Assembly: GCA_036937835.1 (NCBI GenBank)
Contig: CM072862.1
Coordinates: forward strand, 14,706,501-14,770,500
Length of the DNA: 64,000 nt
DNA from: Pampus argenteus
Lineage: Eukaryota > Chordata > Actinopteri > Scombriformes > Stromateidae
Direction of reading: 5' to 3'
Shown here: positions 36,271-48,138 of the stretch, one piece after another
How positions within the stretch are numbered: position 1 is the first letter of the stretch
Layout of the letters: every line of letters starts with the position of its first letter
Notes under the pieces: generated by a model
What the model was told of the DNA's origin: nothing
The model's input: the letters and a program-made list of their open reading frames with translations, nothing else
Databases searched by the model: none
Position numbers and translations under genes: made by a program

Positions 36271-37980
36271 CAGGGCCTCCAACAATACATATGCTGTTGC
36301 TTTTCACCCAAACACCCTCCCTTCCCAGGAGAATCATTCCTCTCCCCTCCTTTCCTGTCACCCCTCCTTTCCCTCCATTTTTTCATGACTTTCCCTCCTT
36401 CGTTTGCATTTGTCGTAATGTGAAGTGTGAGATTACTGCCCCCTCTCTGCCAATATTAACTTAGAACTAATGCTTTCTGAAAACATGTCACCTGCAGGAA
36501 TTACAGCGTGCTTTTGAAGTGTGTAAATAAGACATAATGTCAGCATGCAATAATGAATCATTTAGAGCCTTCACATCAGGCACATGGATGAATTTGGTGC
36601 AGAGATACGTTTGTGCAACTTGTGCAGTCACTGACACTTGTATCAAATAGCTTTTTTGCATAATAAATATTCTGCTTTTACAAAAGTATGTTTTTTTGCT
36701 TTATCCCTCATGAGGCAATCTATGACAAACCTTTATTTTTTTACCAAAATAATAGGCAGGCCTATTGAGACTTTTAACTTAATTACTCAGTCATCTAATT
36801 TTATACTTCTATTAAAGTACTTTGTTACATACTGTGTTGTATAATTGTAGTATAATTGGTTTTACTCTTTTTACATACACACTTTAAACACATTGATTGT
36901 TACTTTGTGTGTTTTGGGTGTGTTTTTTGTCCATACATGTATAGTGAAAAGTGATTCATGGTCTTCTGATGAAATAGATTTTCTGTTGTGCTGCATGTTT
37001 AATATGAAGAGAAAAACTGTGTTTTTTTAAAGCATGTGGATAAGGTACAAAAAGATCATCAGGGTGTTTATTGACTTTATAAAACTAGAATTTATCCTTT
37101 TGCATGAAACCACAAAAAAGAGAGAAGAGAAGAGCACAGCCAAGGCCCTGTCAATCACAAACTTCTAGTCAACAGAAATGTGCTGGTAGACCAATCACAT
37201 TGAACTTTCCATTAACCAGCCTGCAGTAAGACAGCAGCAGCAGCATAGCAATGAGAAAGTCTTAAAGCAGACCTGCAGTCCTGTGAAGGCCTTTCTGTGT
37301 CTGACCGACAAGCCTCTGTAACATCTGTCGTGTGTCAAATTCATCTCATACTTCTGAGAAAATTATATTTTAATTAAATTATATGTCTCTGGTCTAAATG
37401 TGAGATGGATACAACAGAGATGCAACTTTAAGTGTACATGAGGAAGAAAGTTGTTGAAAAGTATATAAATACTGAGGGAAAAAATAACAGAGGAGCTGAA
37501 ACTGACCATGTGGATAATATGTTGACACAGGAGCACCTCAAGGACAGAAACAAGTCTATACGTTTGGTTTGACTAAGCATCTTACACTTTACTGTCTCTT
37601 TCTTTCTATCTTACTTTCTTTCACTTCCATCATTTTATTAGCCTCTGTCAAATATTGTAAAGTTGGTTTATAATGGTACATAAAGTGTTCTTCTCTTGTA
37701 AGATGGAGACTTACTAAGGTCTTATCTAAATCTTAATAAACAGTAAATGTTGTTAAACATTTAACAGGCCTAACAAGAACAGACAACACTAAAAACATGA
37801 ACCAAATGATAAGGAACGGGACGCTACTTTGCAGATCAACAAATAAGTATGTGTATCATTATGCAAAGAGAATGTGAAAATGTTAAATTCTTGTAGGAAA
37901 CTATTAAGCAATAAACAAGTAGACAAATTAGTTAAGATATTTATTATGACAATCAAATACTATACTTACTTACTCACTAA
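36271..37980. other. AT-rich non-coding DNA, no gene seen
   Basis: Pyrimidine-rich near 36300-36400, AT-rich after that. No recognisable ORF, RNA gene or repeat family. Confidence 0.5.
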
Positions 37981-37984
37981 TTAG

Positions 37985-38235
37985 GGACCAAGGGCAGGTG
38001 GACCACCTAATTAGCTAAACCATTGAGTTTGGATCCCTCGCACATGTTTAAAGCAGCTCTGATTTCTACTTCTTTGAAACCAGGCAGGCAACTAGTGGCC
38101 TTTGTGCCCAAATCAAAGCGCTCCCCTGCGATGAATAGTGATTTTTCTGGTCCTACTCACCAGTGCTAGCAGAGAGGTCGTCCTCCCTGAGACTTTCCCC
38201 TTTGACCCCAACAAATGGACTGTTGTCAACTGAAT
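37985..38235. promoter_or_regulatory. candidate conserved non-coding element
   Basis: Balanced sequence with CTAATTAGCTAA (near 38007, palindromic homeodomain core) and AATCAAAG (TCF/LEF-like, near 38112). No ORF. Conservation not tested. Confidence 0.35.
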
Positions 38236-38589
38236 AAAAAGTAGGTATTGGCCTTTAGTGATGCCTGGTGTTCAGGGAATGGACGTTTGATTAGTAATCA
38301 CAATGACAGAAAGGATCCTACAGAGAAATTGGTGGGATTTCTCGGCACTCAGTGGGATGTCTTGTGATATGACATCAGCATTACAAGCTCTGAACAGTGA
38401 AGGGTTCATTTTATTGGTAAGATCTCTCACGTGCACACACACACACACACACAACTCATTGCAACAACACACGTTTTATTTTATTTTTTAGCATGATAAA
38501 CTAGAGTACAGACTTTCAAAAGAACAGTGGACATCTACAGCCTTGTGTGTGTGTGTTTTTCTCTCAAATGAGATACCATAATGAAAAGG

Positions 38590-39310
38590 CCTCTTCATTT
38601 CAAGAGCGAGCATGGGGGATGTGACTAATGATTGTCACTGTCATGTGGCAATTAGGCATTGTGGACTTCAAGAAGCGCAGGAGATTTTCAGGAGTGTGCT
38701 GATGAGTTTTATTTAGACTACAAGGGCCTCTGATATCTCGTTCATTGACCCAGTGAGACCGCTTGGTATGGACAGTGAGTAGGTTGTTATGTCCACCCAT
38801 GAGCCCAGATGGACTCTGCAGCCTGCTCCAATCAGCTCACAAAGGTGATATAATTGCCAGGGCAGGATGGGACAAGGCCACCGCCTTTGGAGTTCTTCAG
38901 TCTCCTCCTTTCCCCTTTGCACCTATTCTCTCCCACTCTATTCTCACTGATTATACTCCCCTCCCTCATTGTCCCATTATCCCCCTGCAACAACAGGCCA
39001 ATTTGTCCCTCCAGCTTGGCTCCCGCCTCCCCTCCTGCTGCGTTATTTAGCCCCTCTTCTGCACTTCAATGGCAGGTACTGATTAGAGAACTTCCACGAC
39101 CTCTTTGCTATTCCTCAAAATCCCTCCTCCCCTTCCCAGCAACCTTTAATCTGATTACAGGCTTTCTGCAGCTTTTCAGAGGAGGCCAGTCCCAGGAGGA
39201 CAATAGCAGACCAAGTGGTTTCACAAACACTCTCCCCAGGGTCATATGATTCACAAGAGGAGCTGCATCCACTCTCCTCAGCCATCAGGTCCCTGTGAGC
39301 CCTGTCTGCA
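38590..39310. promoter_or_regulatory. large candidate conserved non-coding block
   Basis: About 700 bp of non-repetitive sequence, markedly less AT-rich than either flank, with GACTAATGATTG, GGCAATTAGGCA, TAATCTGATTAC and SOX-like words. ORFs on both strands (38763-39050, 38854-39249) overlap each other, lack domains and are proline/leucine/serine-rich, so coding is unlikely. This is the largest enhancer-like stretch between mir-9 and rhcg. Confidence 0.4.
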
Positions 39311-40033
39311 TCATTATTTAAGAGAAACATCTCTGTTACAGTGATGCTGCCTCTCACCTCCTGACTTTTATTATAGAAAGAAAATCACTATAAATCTTTT
39401 CTGAAAAGACTGTTTTTAAGTAAAGTTAAGTAAAATATTTTATAGTTGTAAAAGACTGAAGCACTCTGATTGATTTGAAGTACAAACAGACTGACGACTC
39501 GAGTGTTTGGGTGAAAAGGCACAGTCATGTACAGTCGTTGCAGTCTGACGAATCGGTGCCCCCTGTTTCGTTTTCCCTCTAAAGTTAGCTGTCCTTAATC
39601 TGAGATGCACTTTATTCAGCTTCACATTGCTGGCGGATGCACAGAGGACTTTTTTATTTGGACTTTGACCTTTACAGTTTTACACTTTCACAGGTTCCTG
39701 CTGTACTTTTATAATATAGAAAGCCACATCGTCTTTCATGATTAATATAACATATTAGTGTATTAGTATATCATTATAAATACAAAATAAATTACTTCTG
39801 AGAGACATTCAACACATACCATATATTTGTGATAACTTTCATAAAATGAATGCTTAATAATCAACTCTGCACACAACCGGCGGTTACAGAGTTTATGTGT
39901 CTAAGTTTGTCTATAAGTCATTAGCAGAACATTTTAAACACTGTGAAAAAAACTGTCCAAAAAACGAAACATGCTTAAACACACACAACTGTATGCACAA
40001 TGATCTAATGCCTGACAATGTCCTGGAAGTAAA

Positions 40034-40302
40034 GTAGAGCTGCAACACAGAACATTAATCAGCAACTATTTTGAAGAAAGTAAAATGCAAAAAAAAATCT
40101 AAATTGTTCCTGCTACAAATGTGAAACTGCAAATTGAATATTGGGTTGTGGACTGTTGTGGTTGACAAAACAAGATACAGTAGATGTGTGGACTTTAGGC
40201 TTTGGAAAACAGTGATTGTTTTATAATCATTCATTAACAACTAATCGATTAATCAAGAACATAATGGTTAATGAAAATCTGTAGAAAATCACTGCAGCTA
40301 AG
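40034..40302. mobile_element. degraded MITE of the fish GAGCTGCAAC / TAATCGATTAATC family
   Basis: Starts TAGAGCTGCAACACAG, contains ATTAATCAGCAACTATTTTG and ends ACTAATCGATTAATCAAG ... CTGCAGCTA. The ends are roughly inverted (TAGAGCTGCAAC against TAGCTGCAGTG). This arrangement is that of a very abundant short hAT-like repeat of percomorph fishes. The copy is old and diverged, and no clear target duplication remains. Fragments of the same family are suspected near 3597 and 60640. Confidence 0.55.
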
Positions 40303-40419
40303 AAAACAAATAAGTAAGTATGATACCATCTAAATGTTGTTGTGTCATTATGCTAATGTTGCAGTGTCTGAGCAGTGTTTTAACAGATAACCTCACAGTT
40401 AACTTGTTTGACCCCATCA

Positions 40420-40740
40420 GGCCTTTATGGAGACCTCTTCACTCAATGAAGCTTCATTCAGCCAGCACAAAGCAGATGTCCACCCTGTGCATTTAGAGTT
40501 CATTAATGTCACAGTGATTGGTCAGGAAATTGCCCTATTCACTGGCCTGTCCAGACCTCATTAGCATCAGAATGAAAGGAGCAGGGAGATTGGAGGCCTA
40601 TAGAGGTGAAGGCATTTCTCCACTTATTCTGGGAGCTTCATCACCTTTTGCTAACTGCTGGGGAGTCATAGGCATTTAAATATGATGCTGCATGAGAGTC
40701 CCTCAGGTCACATGACAGTAAGAGTATCAGGAACCTCACC
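40420..40740. promoter_or_regulatory. candidate conserved non-coding element
   Basis: Balanced 320-bp block with GTTCATTAATGTCACAGTGATTGG (CCAAT in reverse, homeodomain core), CATTAGCATCAGAATGAAAGG and CATTTAAATATGATGC. No ORF. Its texture is that of a developmental enhancer, about 1.9 kb beyond the proposed 3' end of rhcg. Conservation not tested. Confidence 0.4.
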
Positions 40741-42555
40741 TGTTCAGAGGCACACATGTGAGGGCACTGCTGCCTGTGGTAGGAAATATGTCAACATTTA
40801 TAACACATTTTACCATATAAGTCGGCGCAGAAACAAGTTAATGTAAACTTTCCCCATCTAGTAACTTTCCCCACCCACACATCAAAGCAAATGATGCTTT
40901 ATGTGCATTGCTGAAACAAAATACATGCATCTTAGTTTTTGTTGTTGTCATACTGGAGTAAATACAGTATGTTTTGCATTCAGATTTTTATCATGTTTGT
41001 TCATCTACTTTTTAAACCTGTGGTTGACAAACTAAAACACTGACTACTGTTCATCATAAAATTTCTTTGAGTTTATGAGTTTAACATCAGAGAAATTCAG
41101 GATTCAGGATTTTTTTGCCTCATTGTTCCACCTTGTGGAGTAAAGGAGTCATTGTGATATTTCAAGCATGGTTGAAATATATTTGTTTGAAATGTGATGG
41201 ATGAATATGGTTGTTTATTATGTTGTTGTTGCTATTGTTGTTGTAATAATAATAACAATAATAATAATAACAATAATAATTATTATTATTTGGAGTATTA
41301 TTATTAGAAGTAGTAGTGTCACTCTATGTCCAGGAAGTAACTGTGTATTGAGCATCCTAATTGTGGATTAAATGAAATGAAAAGAAATTAAAGCAACAAG
41401 ACATTATTGTGGACGTCAGAAAACTATAAAAACGCAGACAGCACTGTAAAACACTGTGATTACAGTCCACCACCAAAGAGAACGACAACTCGAACAATCA
41501 GAATGAGAATCAGAAGTGTGTTTACACTCTGGTTTAGTGGCTATCCATGTACTCACACAGAATAACCCAAAACAAACACAAGTGGTGTATCCATTCACAG
41601 AGCATACAATTCAAACTAACATTAAGAGATTTAAAGTAAGTCTGTGGTTTTAGTATAGATTCAAAAGATAAGTCTTAAAGAAATATTATTAAAAGCTTTA
41701 ATATATGCTTAGATACCTGGCTGATAAAACTGTTTCTTATTGTGCTTGTCATGGATTGTCATATGCAGCGCTTGGTGTCCTGCTGTGATTTATTTAGTTT
41801 CAATCAACTACTGCATCATCATTTTAGGCTGCTGTTCTCAAGTATCACATGATTGTCCTTTATGGTTATTCACAGTCCACGAGTGAATGTCACACTTACG
41901 AGGTGTTATAGATATTTAGATATTACATTATTTGAACTGTTTTGTAGATGACTTCATATATATTTAAAAGAACAAGCAAGAATGTAAAGAAAATAATATA
42001 ACCATATTGTTTAATTCAAATTGCATGTTATTTATAAATGTGTACATCCAAAACTATAATACGTCAATAATACAAGATGCATTTAGTCACATGCGATCAT
42101 ATTGGAGGTAACATTCAACATTACAGCAACCAAATCGCTGGAAACTGTGTCATAGCTACTATAGTTACTCAAAACTTCCACCTTAAGAACAAGTAAAATA
42201 TTCAACAAACAATGTGAGATAAAATATATGTACACACAGTTTAAAATACTTTTACATACAACTCAAAACGTGTGCCTAATTTGGCAGCACAAATTTCGTT
42301 GATTAATGTCTCATCATACTTCTTAGATTCATTTTATAGTCATTAAGCATCCACAAATTATACAAAGTTATAAGGAATCAGTTTACTCGTTCACGCCAGG
42401 AATAATACCAGTTTTCATTCAGAATCATTTTTCTATTCATGAGATATGTGATCACCGTTTCACTGTTTTCTGCAGCAGCATCATAACGTTTAAGATTCCT
42501 ATAATTAACAGACAAATATCAGGTGTAAATGGGGTGCAATAAAAAATATTGTTCC
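40741..42555. other. AT-rich DNA downstream of rhcg, with an (AAT)n tract
   Basis: An (AAT)n/(ATT)n run lies at about 41246-41292. No gene seen. Part of it may be a longer rhcg 3' untranslated region if the poly(A) signal at 42556 is bypassed. Confidence 0.5.
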
Positions 42556-42561
42556 TTTATT
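42556..42561 (-). terminator. candidate rhcg polyadenylation signal
   Basis: TTTATT on the plus strand reads AATAAA on the minus strand, about 108 bp after the rhcg stop codon. Confidence 0.5.
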
Positions 42562-42668
42562 GTAAAACTGTCCATTTTTCAAAGGCAGTTGTTCCATAAA
42601 TTAGTGCAGTTTCACAGCTATATCAAGTTCAAGGAGATGTGAAGGTGATGATCTTCCGCTGTGCGGCT

Positions 42669-45600
42669 CTAGCTCTGCTCAACAGAGAAGTTTGACTCGG
42701 ATCTGTCGAACAAAAAGAAGTTCATGTTTATTGAGAAATTCATTAGAGGAAGAAGTAAATGAGGACGTGTAAGTGAACGAGTGAGCTTACATGTCTTGGT
42801 GCTTGTGTATCATGTGGTTGTTGTACTCCAAAACAGGAGGAATGGTCTCCTCATCTTCGGGAACCTGAAACCGACACAGGGGATCAAATCATGAGATAGA
42901 AACACATCTATTGCATGTCTATGAGCAGTTTCAGTCACATGTTTTCCCTTAAAGAGCAAGAACACCACTGAGTGGTAGATGAGCACTCTCACCTCCCAGT
43001 AAACTTCATCATCATAGCAGTTGTCATCAGCAGGATCGCCCCAGATTGGGAACTTCAGGATGAAACCTTTGAGGAGAGAATCAAAAACAGGAAATGACCA
43101 AGACAGATCTTTTTTTTCAGTGACATTAGTTCTTTAATTTATATATTTAATTATTCTTTAAAAACACATTGTAAAATGGCTCTCACAGGGTTTAGAAATA
43201 CATTATCAGGTCTATAGATTTCCTTACAATAATCTTGAAAACAGATTACTTGATATGGAACAATAACTGTTTTCCCAGAAACTGTTTTTGTGATAATAAT
43301 AGACAGCACATTGTCCAAACTCACCAACAATCGCCCCTCCAACAAGTCCAAATGCAATTGCCACACATGTGCCGGCAGCCTGGAAGCCTCCCTGTGTTCC
43401 TACAGACCGGGTTGCAAACGAGCCTTCAAAGTCAAATGTGTTGATCAACCTAGGCACAAAGAAAAACTTTATTCAGCAGGATTTTCATATTAAACCATGC
43501 AAGATTATTTCACTTCAAAGCTGATCACCGAAAGAAGACAAAGCCTGATATCTAATAAATGTGCTCTCTGCTGAAGAAATCAGTAAACTGGCAAGATCAT
43601 TGTTTCTGAATTTCAAGTTATATGTAGATGTGAGTCAGTGTGTTTGTGTCAGTCACTCACCCCTCTTTGCTATAGACAGATTCAGTGGCAGCTGCAGCAA
43701 CAATGGCACCTGTAAAGCCGCCAAGCATTCCTGGCACAGCATGCAGGTTGTGGACACCACATGTATCCTGGAGTTTGAGGTACTTCTCCAAGAAGGGCTG
43801 AGAATGACAAAACAGTCACACACATTAATTACTGATCTGCAACCTGAACCGTAGACACAATCTTTAAAATAATTGATTGGTTTCACTGTGCTTCCTTCAG
43901 TTAGGGTTTCTCTTGTTTTCACTTTCTGTCTGGAGCGACAGCGCTGCAGCACAGACTTGAAGACTTCTCTCAAATGACGCTAGAAAGTGAAAGAATGTGG
44001 CCTCACCGTGACAAACAGGTAGCCAAAGGTGGAGATGATGCCACAGCAGAAACCCACAATGAGTGAACCGTAAGGAGTGATCATGAACTCAGCCGCTGTT
44101 CCCATGGCCACGCCACCGGCCAGGGTGGCGTTCTGGATGTGTACCTGTCAGGTGAAACAGTATGTTAATCATGAGAAACACATACTGTAGATGTTACATG
44201 TCGGGTTAGTTTTTTAATGCTGCAGAGCTGGCTTGACTGTAGTAATCTTATGTGTGCACGTTCTTGTTTTGTTGTGTTTTTCAGCAACAGAACATTACCA
44301 TGTCCAGTTTTCCTTTCTTCTGAGACATGCTGGAGATGGCCACAGTGGTGAGAACAGAGGAAGCAAGGGCAATGTATGTGTTGATGGCTGCTCTGTGCTG
44401 TCCGTCGCCGTGGTCTGTGATGGCCGAGTTGAAACTGGGCCAGAACATCCACAGGAACAGTGTACCTGTGAAGCGAGAGAATCAAATCAGATTAGAAGGA
44501 ATAATACATGCATGTATGTTTGATCATAAACTAAATGTTAGGTATACTAAATAACTGTGTCGTAAAGATGTGACGAACATGTGAAAAATATGAAATAGAA
44601 ATCTCCGGACACTCACCAATCATGGCAAACACATCAGAGTGATAGACAGATCCATTGAGGCGTTTGCTTAGGTGTAGGTTTGGTCGGTAGAGAACCCAGG
44701 AGATGGCCAAACCGTAGTACCCTCCAAAAGCATGAATGACCATGGAGCCACCAGCATCTCTGCACTTTGGAAATATTAAAATTGCACCGTCATAGATATA
44801 TATATATACAGCGACAGCACAAGATAGAAAATCATAAGTCCTCAGACATCATAGTGTTATGTATAGGATGATTTTACTTGGTGAGACTCACATGAAGGAG
44901 GGTGAGGATGATGTATTCCTCCACAGCAAACAGCGTGATGCCAAACAAGGTGACCACCAAAAGCTGAACAGGGCTTACTTTTCCTAAAAGGGCACCATAG
45001 GCGATCAGAGAGCCGGCACAGCAGAAGTCTGCATTGATCAGACTGTGGAGGACACGCAAAAAGGACAAGATGAGCAGAAACTTTCTAGCAAAAGATTTTA
45101 ATTATTGAAGTTTGTGTGTGCACATTGTGCATATTCCTATTTAAATCATAAGTTAGTCAACATAGCACCAAAAGCACCAAAGTTCTTGCCTCTGAGCTAA
45201 TCATAAAACTGGAGAAACTTTAATGGCTAAAAAATGTATTTTACAGTGTGTTCTCTCACATTTCTATGAGTAGAAAGAATGCTACTTGAAGCACAACACA
45301 AATTAGGATCAGACGTGTTTTTGACAGCCGTGACAAAAGACCTTTCTCAAATATGAAGAACAAGTTTAATCTATCTTGTCTGTCTTTGAAGAAATTGACC
45401 TTCTGAGTGGTTACAAGACTGGTTGTGGTTTCCTTTTTACATGTTTGCGTGTTACATAACATACCTGCATACTCCCACCTTTTCATTTTGCCTGCAGCTA
45501 AGAGACTTACCTCTCGACTCCGATGTAGATTTTTCCGGTGGCAGGATCAAGAGAATGGAACCAGCCTTGCATCAGAAGAGCCCACTGCAAACCAAAGGAG

Positions 45601-46635
45601 GCAATCAAGAAGTTGAAGCCCACACCGCCGAAGCTGTAGCGCTTCAGGAAGGTCATGAGGAAACCGAATCCAACAAAGATCATGACATGGACATCCTGGA
45701 AGCCTGGAGTGAGGAGCATTTTGTTACAGAGTGTTGAGGTGCAACGGCATGCAGTGAGTTACATTTGTACAATAATTAACACAGAACAACATTCATTTTC
45801 TACTTGACATTAATTAATTTAGTTGTTGTTTGTTGAATTAAACTTTCTTGTTAATTATACATTTTCCATTTATGCTTGCATGTTAAGGTTTTATTCATTT
45901 TTAAAACCTGTTATTACAGATGTAGTAATTTAGAATGATGTTACAACATAGTGGGTATACCATTGATGCCAGATTGTCACAAAAGCAATAAGGATTGTGC
46001 AGTGCTTATGTTTTAATACATACAAAAAAAGAGAGGGTCCCTCATAAAATGTTCAGATTTTGATATCGGGTGTCTTAAAAGTTGCTTTTGCACAGTCAAA
46101 ATCGAACTTCTAATTGGAAAACAGCCTCATCATAATGCATGTATAGTATTGAAATCAGAAACCAAAGACAGAAAGAGGACAAAATAAGTGAAATAGGGTA
46201 AAACTGGTGCAATATGGTTGTTGCAAACTGTTGCAGCTGTACGAAATGTCTTATATAAAGAAGAAAAAATAATTAGGAATTCACTGTCCTTTGCCATCAA
46301 TAAAAAATTAATTAGTTTTTTTTCAGCACACAGTGGTCATCAGTAATTCCTAAAACACACAGGAACGTCAAAATCATAAAAAATGAGCAATGAGTTTTAT
46401 GCTATCCACTGTACTTACTGGGATATCTGAAGTAGAAGTCATTTTCAATATCGCTGGTAATGTTGTGACTTCTCTTGTGCTCTGCCCAATGTGCATCTGA
46501 CTCCTCATCATACCGGATGAAAACTCCAAACAGGATAATCATAGCAATCTGCCAGACAAAGCAGACAGCTGGCAGACTAACACGCACATTGGTGTTCTTT
46601 TGCCGTCCGAAAAAGCTCTCACAACAGTTACCCAT
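42669..46635 (-). CDS. rhcg: Rh family C glycoprotein, ammonia channel, complete
   Basis: Eleven exons join in frame on the minus strand: 46635-46419, 45703-45511, 45042-44892, 44764-44617, 44465-44299, 44144-44007, 43797-43661, 43449-43325, 43066-42993, 42864-42791, 42702-42669. They total 1458 nt (485 residues plus stop), normal for the family. The protein starts MGNCCESFFG and has the Amt/Rh fold with about 12 membrane segments. It has one extracellular N-glycosylation site (N58-I-T) before the second segment, and the paired channel histidines H198 (VIHAFGGYYG) and H357 (HNLHAVPG). It conducts NH3 (and probably CO2). In fish, Rhcg proteins act in gill and skin ionocytes for ammonia excretion, coupled to proton or Na+/H+ transport. 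Sequence resembles the Rhcg1 type; the a/b paralogue number is not certain. The last 10 residues sit alone in exon 11. Confidence 0.95.
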
Positions 46636-46699
46636 GGCGATGACTCTCTGCTGATGATGCTTGGATCACTTCTCAGCCAAGCTGTGCTCTGCTGTGACT

Positions 46700-46740
46700 G
46701 TGCAGCAGCATCTCGGCGGGTATATATTGGCTTTTAGAGG
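46700..46740 (-). promoter_or_regulatory. rhcg core promoter: TATA box with CCAAT upstream
   Basis: On the minus strand the sequence reads AAAAGCCAATATATACCCGCC. The TATATA core occupies about 46721-46727 and a CCAAT-like word directly adjoins it (about 46727-46731). It lies about 90 bp upstream of the ATG at 46635, which leaves a short 5' untranslated region. A TATA promoter suits a gene with strong cell-type-specific expression. Confidence 0.55.
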
Positions 46741-47985
46741 GGTGTGTCCGACTTCTCCACTCACACGGCATAGGTGTACATACCTGTTCGTGGGTAAACC
46801 ACTCCTTACCCGCTCTTCCTTCTGTTACTGCCAGGACAAACAACACAATACAGAAAGTCAATATTTGGGGGAACTAACTCAATTAATCATCACAACATTT
46901 TATAATGTAGCAATATCTAACTGTTATTGTTCACATCTGTTAACACAATCCAAAAACATCTGTAAACATCAGAACTTTGCATAAGAGATCATTTGCTATA
47001 ACTGCTCATATTTGTTTAAATTATTTTTCAGAGTGAGCTATGTGCGCTGTGAAAGCAGGGAAACAGGCCTTGGGTCTGTCTCAATTACACATCAGTCACA
47101 TACTAATTTTAGGTGTGTGTAACACTGGTTAGAAGACACAGCAGAAAAGATGTCGAACTGGGAATAGAGTCCTCATCCGCTGTTGCAGCAGCAACATATA
47201 TTTCAGAATACTTTTTATTATGTCCTTTTACATGTTTCAAGGTTCCAAGGTTGTGCAATAAGTTCATGTTGTGTGAGGGGTTGTCTAAAATGCTGCTTAT
47301 TCTTATCATTGGAAGTGTAAAATGTGTAATATGTATAAGTTGTGGGTGTGATGTGCTACAGTATGTGTTTTAGGTAATGTGTGGGATATTACCTTTAAAA
47401 GGTCATGACTTTCAGGTCTCTCATGTTTTAGTTCACCATTGCCTCTTGAGGTTGAAGGAATGATACCAGTCTTACAGAGTGCAGATAATAAATATCTATA
47501 TATGGTATGATGCCACGGGTTGTGTATGATCTAACATGAGTAAGTGCTCAGTGGGGGGGGGGAAAAACCTGTGCTTCACGTGCCTGCCTATTTTTTGTGT
47601 CCTCCTACAAAACATGTGCACTTGTTCTGGTTGTGTTTTTCAATCCAGATAATAATCTAAGAGAAGTTCCAGTTTAAGTATTCATCATATGTTTGGGTAT
47701 GACTATATCTCTCTGACACAAAGAACATTCCAGATTATATCTGTTTCCCTTCTTCAACACATTCACCTTTCTCAACTCATTATATAACACATTATGTGTC
47801 ACTGCTCAAGATTTAAATTATTATTTTACAGTACTACAACTCAACTTTAATAGATAGATAATGTGTCACATGCAATGTATCCCAGGGCTTTGTGGGTCTT
47901 TAAATCCACACCTAACAACCTGAATGAGTTCTACTGAAGGTTCGACAGACAGACTTAACTTGGACCCTCCTCCCCTCACTTCCAC
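46741..47985. other. upstream flank of rhcg, no gene seen
   Basis: AT-rich, with a run of 11 G near 47552-47562. ORFs of 60-107 residues are chance. Confidence 0.5.
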
Positions 47986-48138
47986 ATCCATTCCTACCTA
48001 CACCAATATTTCATTTCAAGTTTTAGATCCTCATTTATTATTTCTAATCTATTCTTCTCTGTTGCCTTTGTGGGAGCAAACAACAAGACACATGCATGCT
48101 TGCATATTTACTTGCTAATAAATTCTGATTCTGATTAA
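47985..48138 (+). mobile_element. LINE-like 3' tail fragment
   Basis: Ends in AATAAATTCTGATTCTGATT, a short tandem (TTCTGA)n tail typical of fish L2/CR1-type 3' ends. The preceding 120 bp are consistent with a 3' untranslated remnant. No coding part is left. Confidence 0.35.

Noticed and set aside
35854..36464. 101-156 codon ORFs through a (CA)n tract
   Set aside because: Open frames are produced by the microsatellite and pyrimidine-rich DNA. No domain.
38763..39357. ORFs of 80-131 residues on both strands
   Set aside because: Overlapping opposite-strand frames without domains. The stretch looks regulatory, not coding.
43224..46861. Plus-strand ORFs across rhcg (e.g. 45423-45737, 44233-44523)
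   Set aside because: They are antisense shadows of rhcg exons. The minus-strand exons give a continuous Rh protein.
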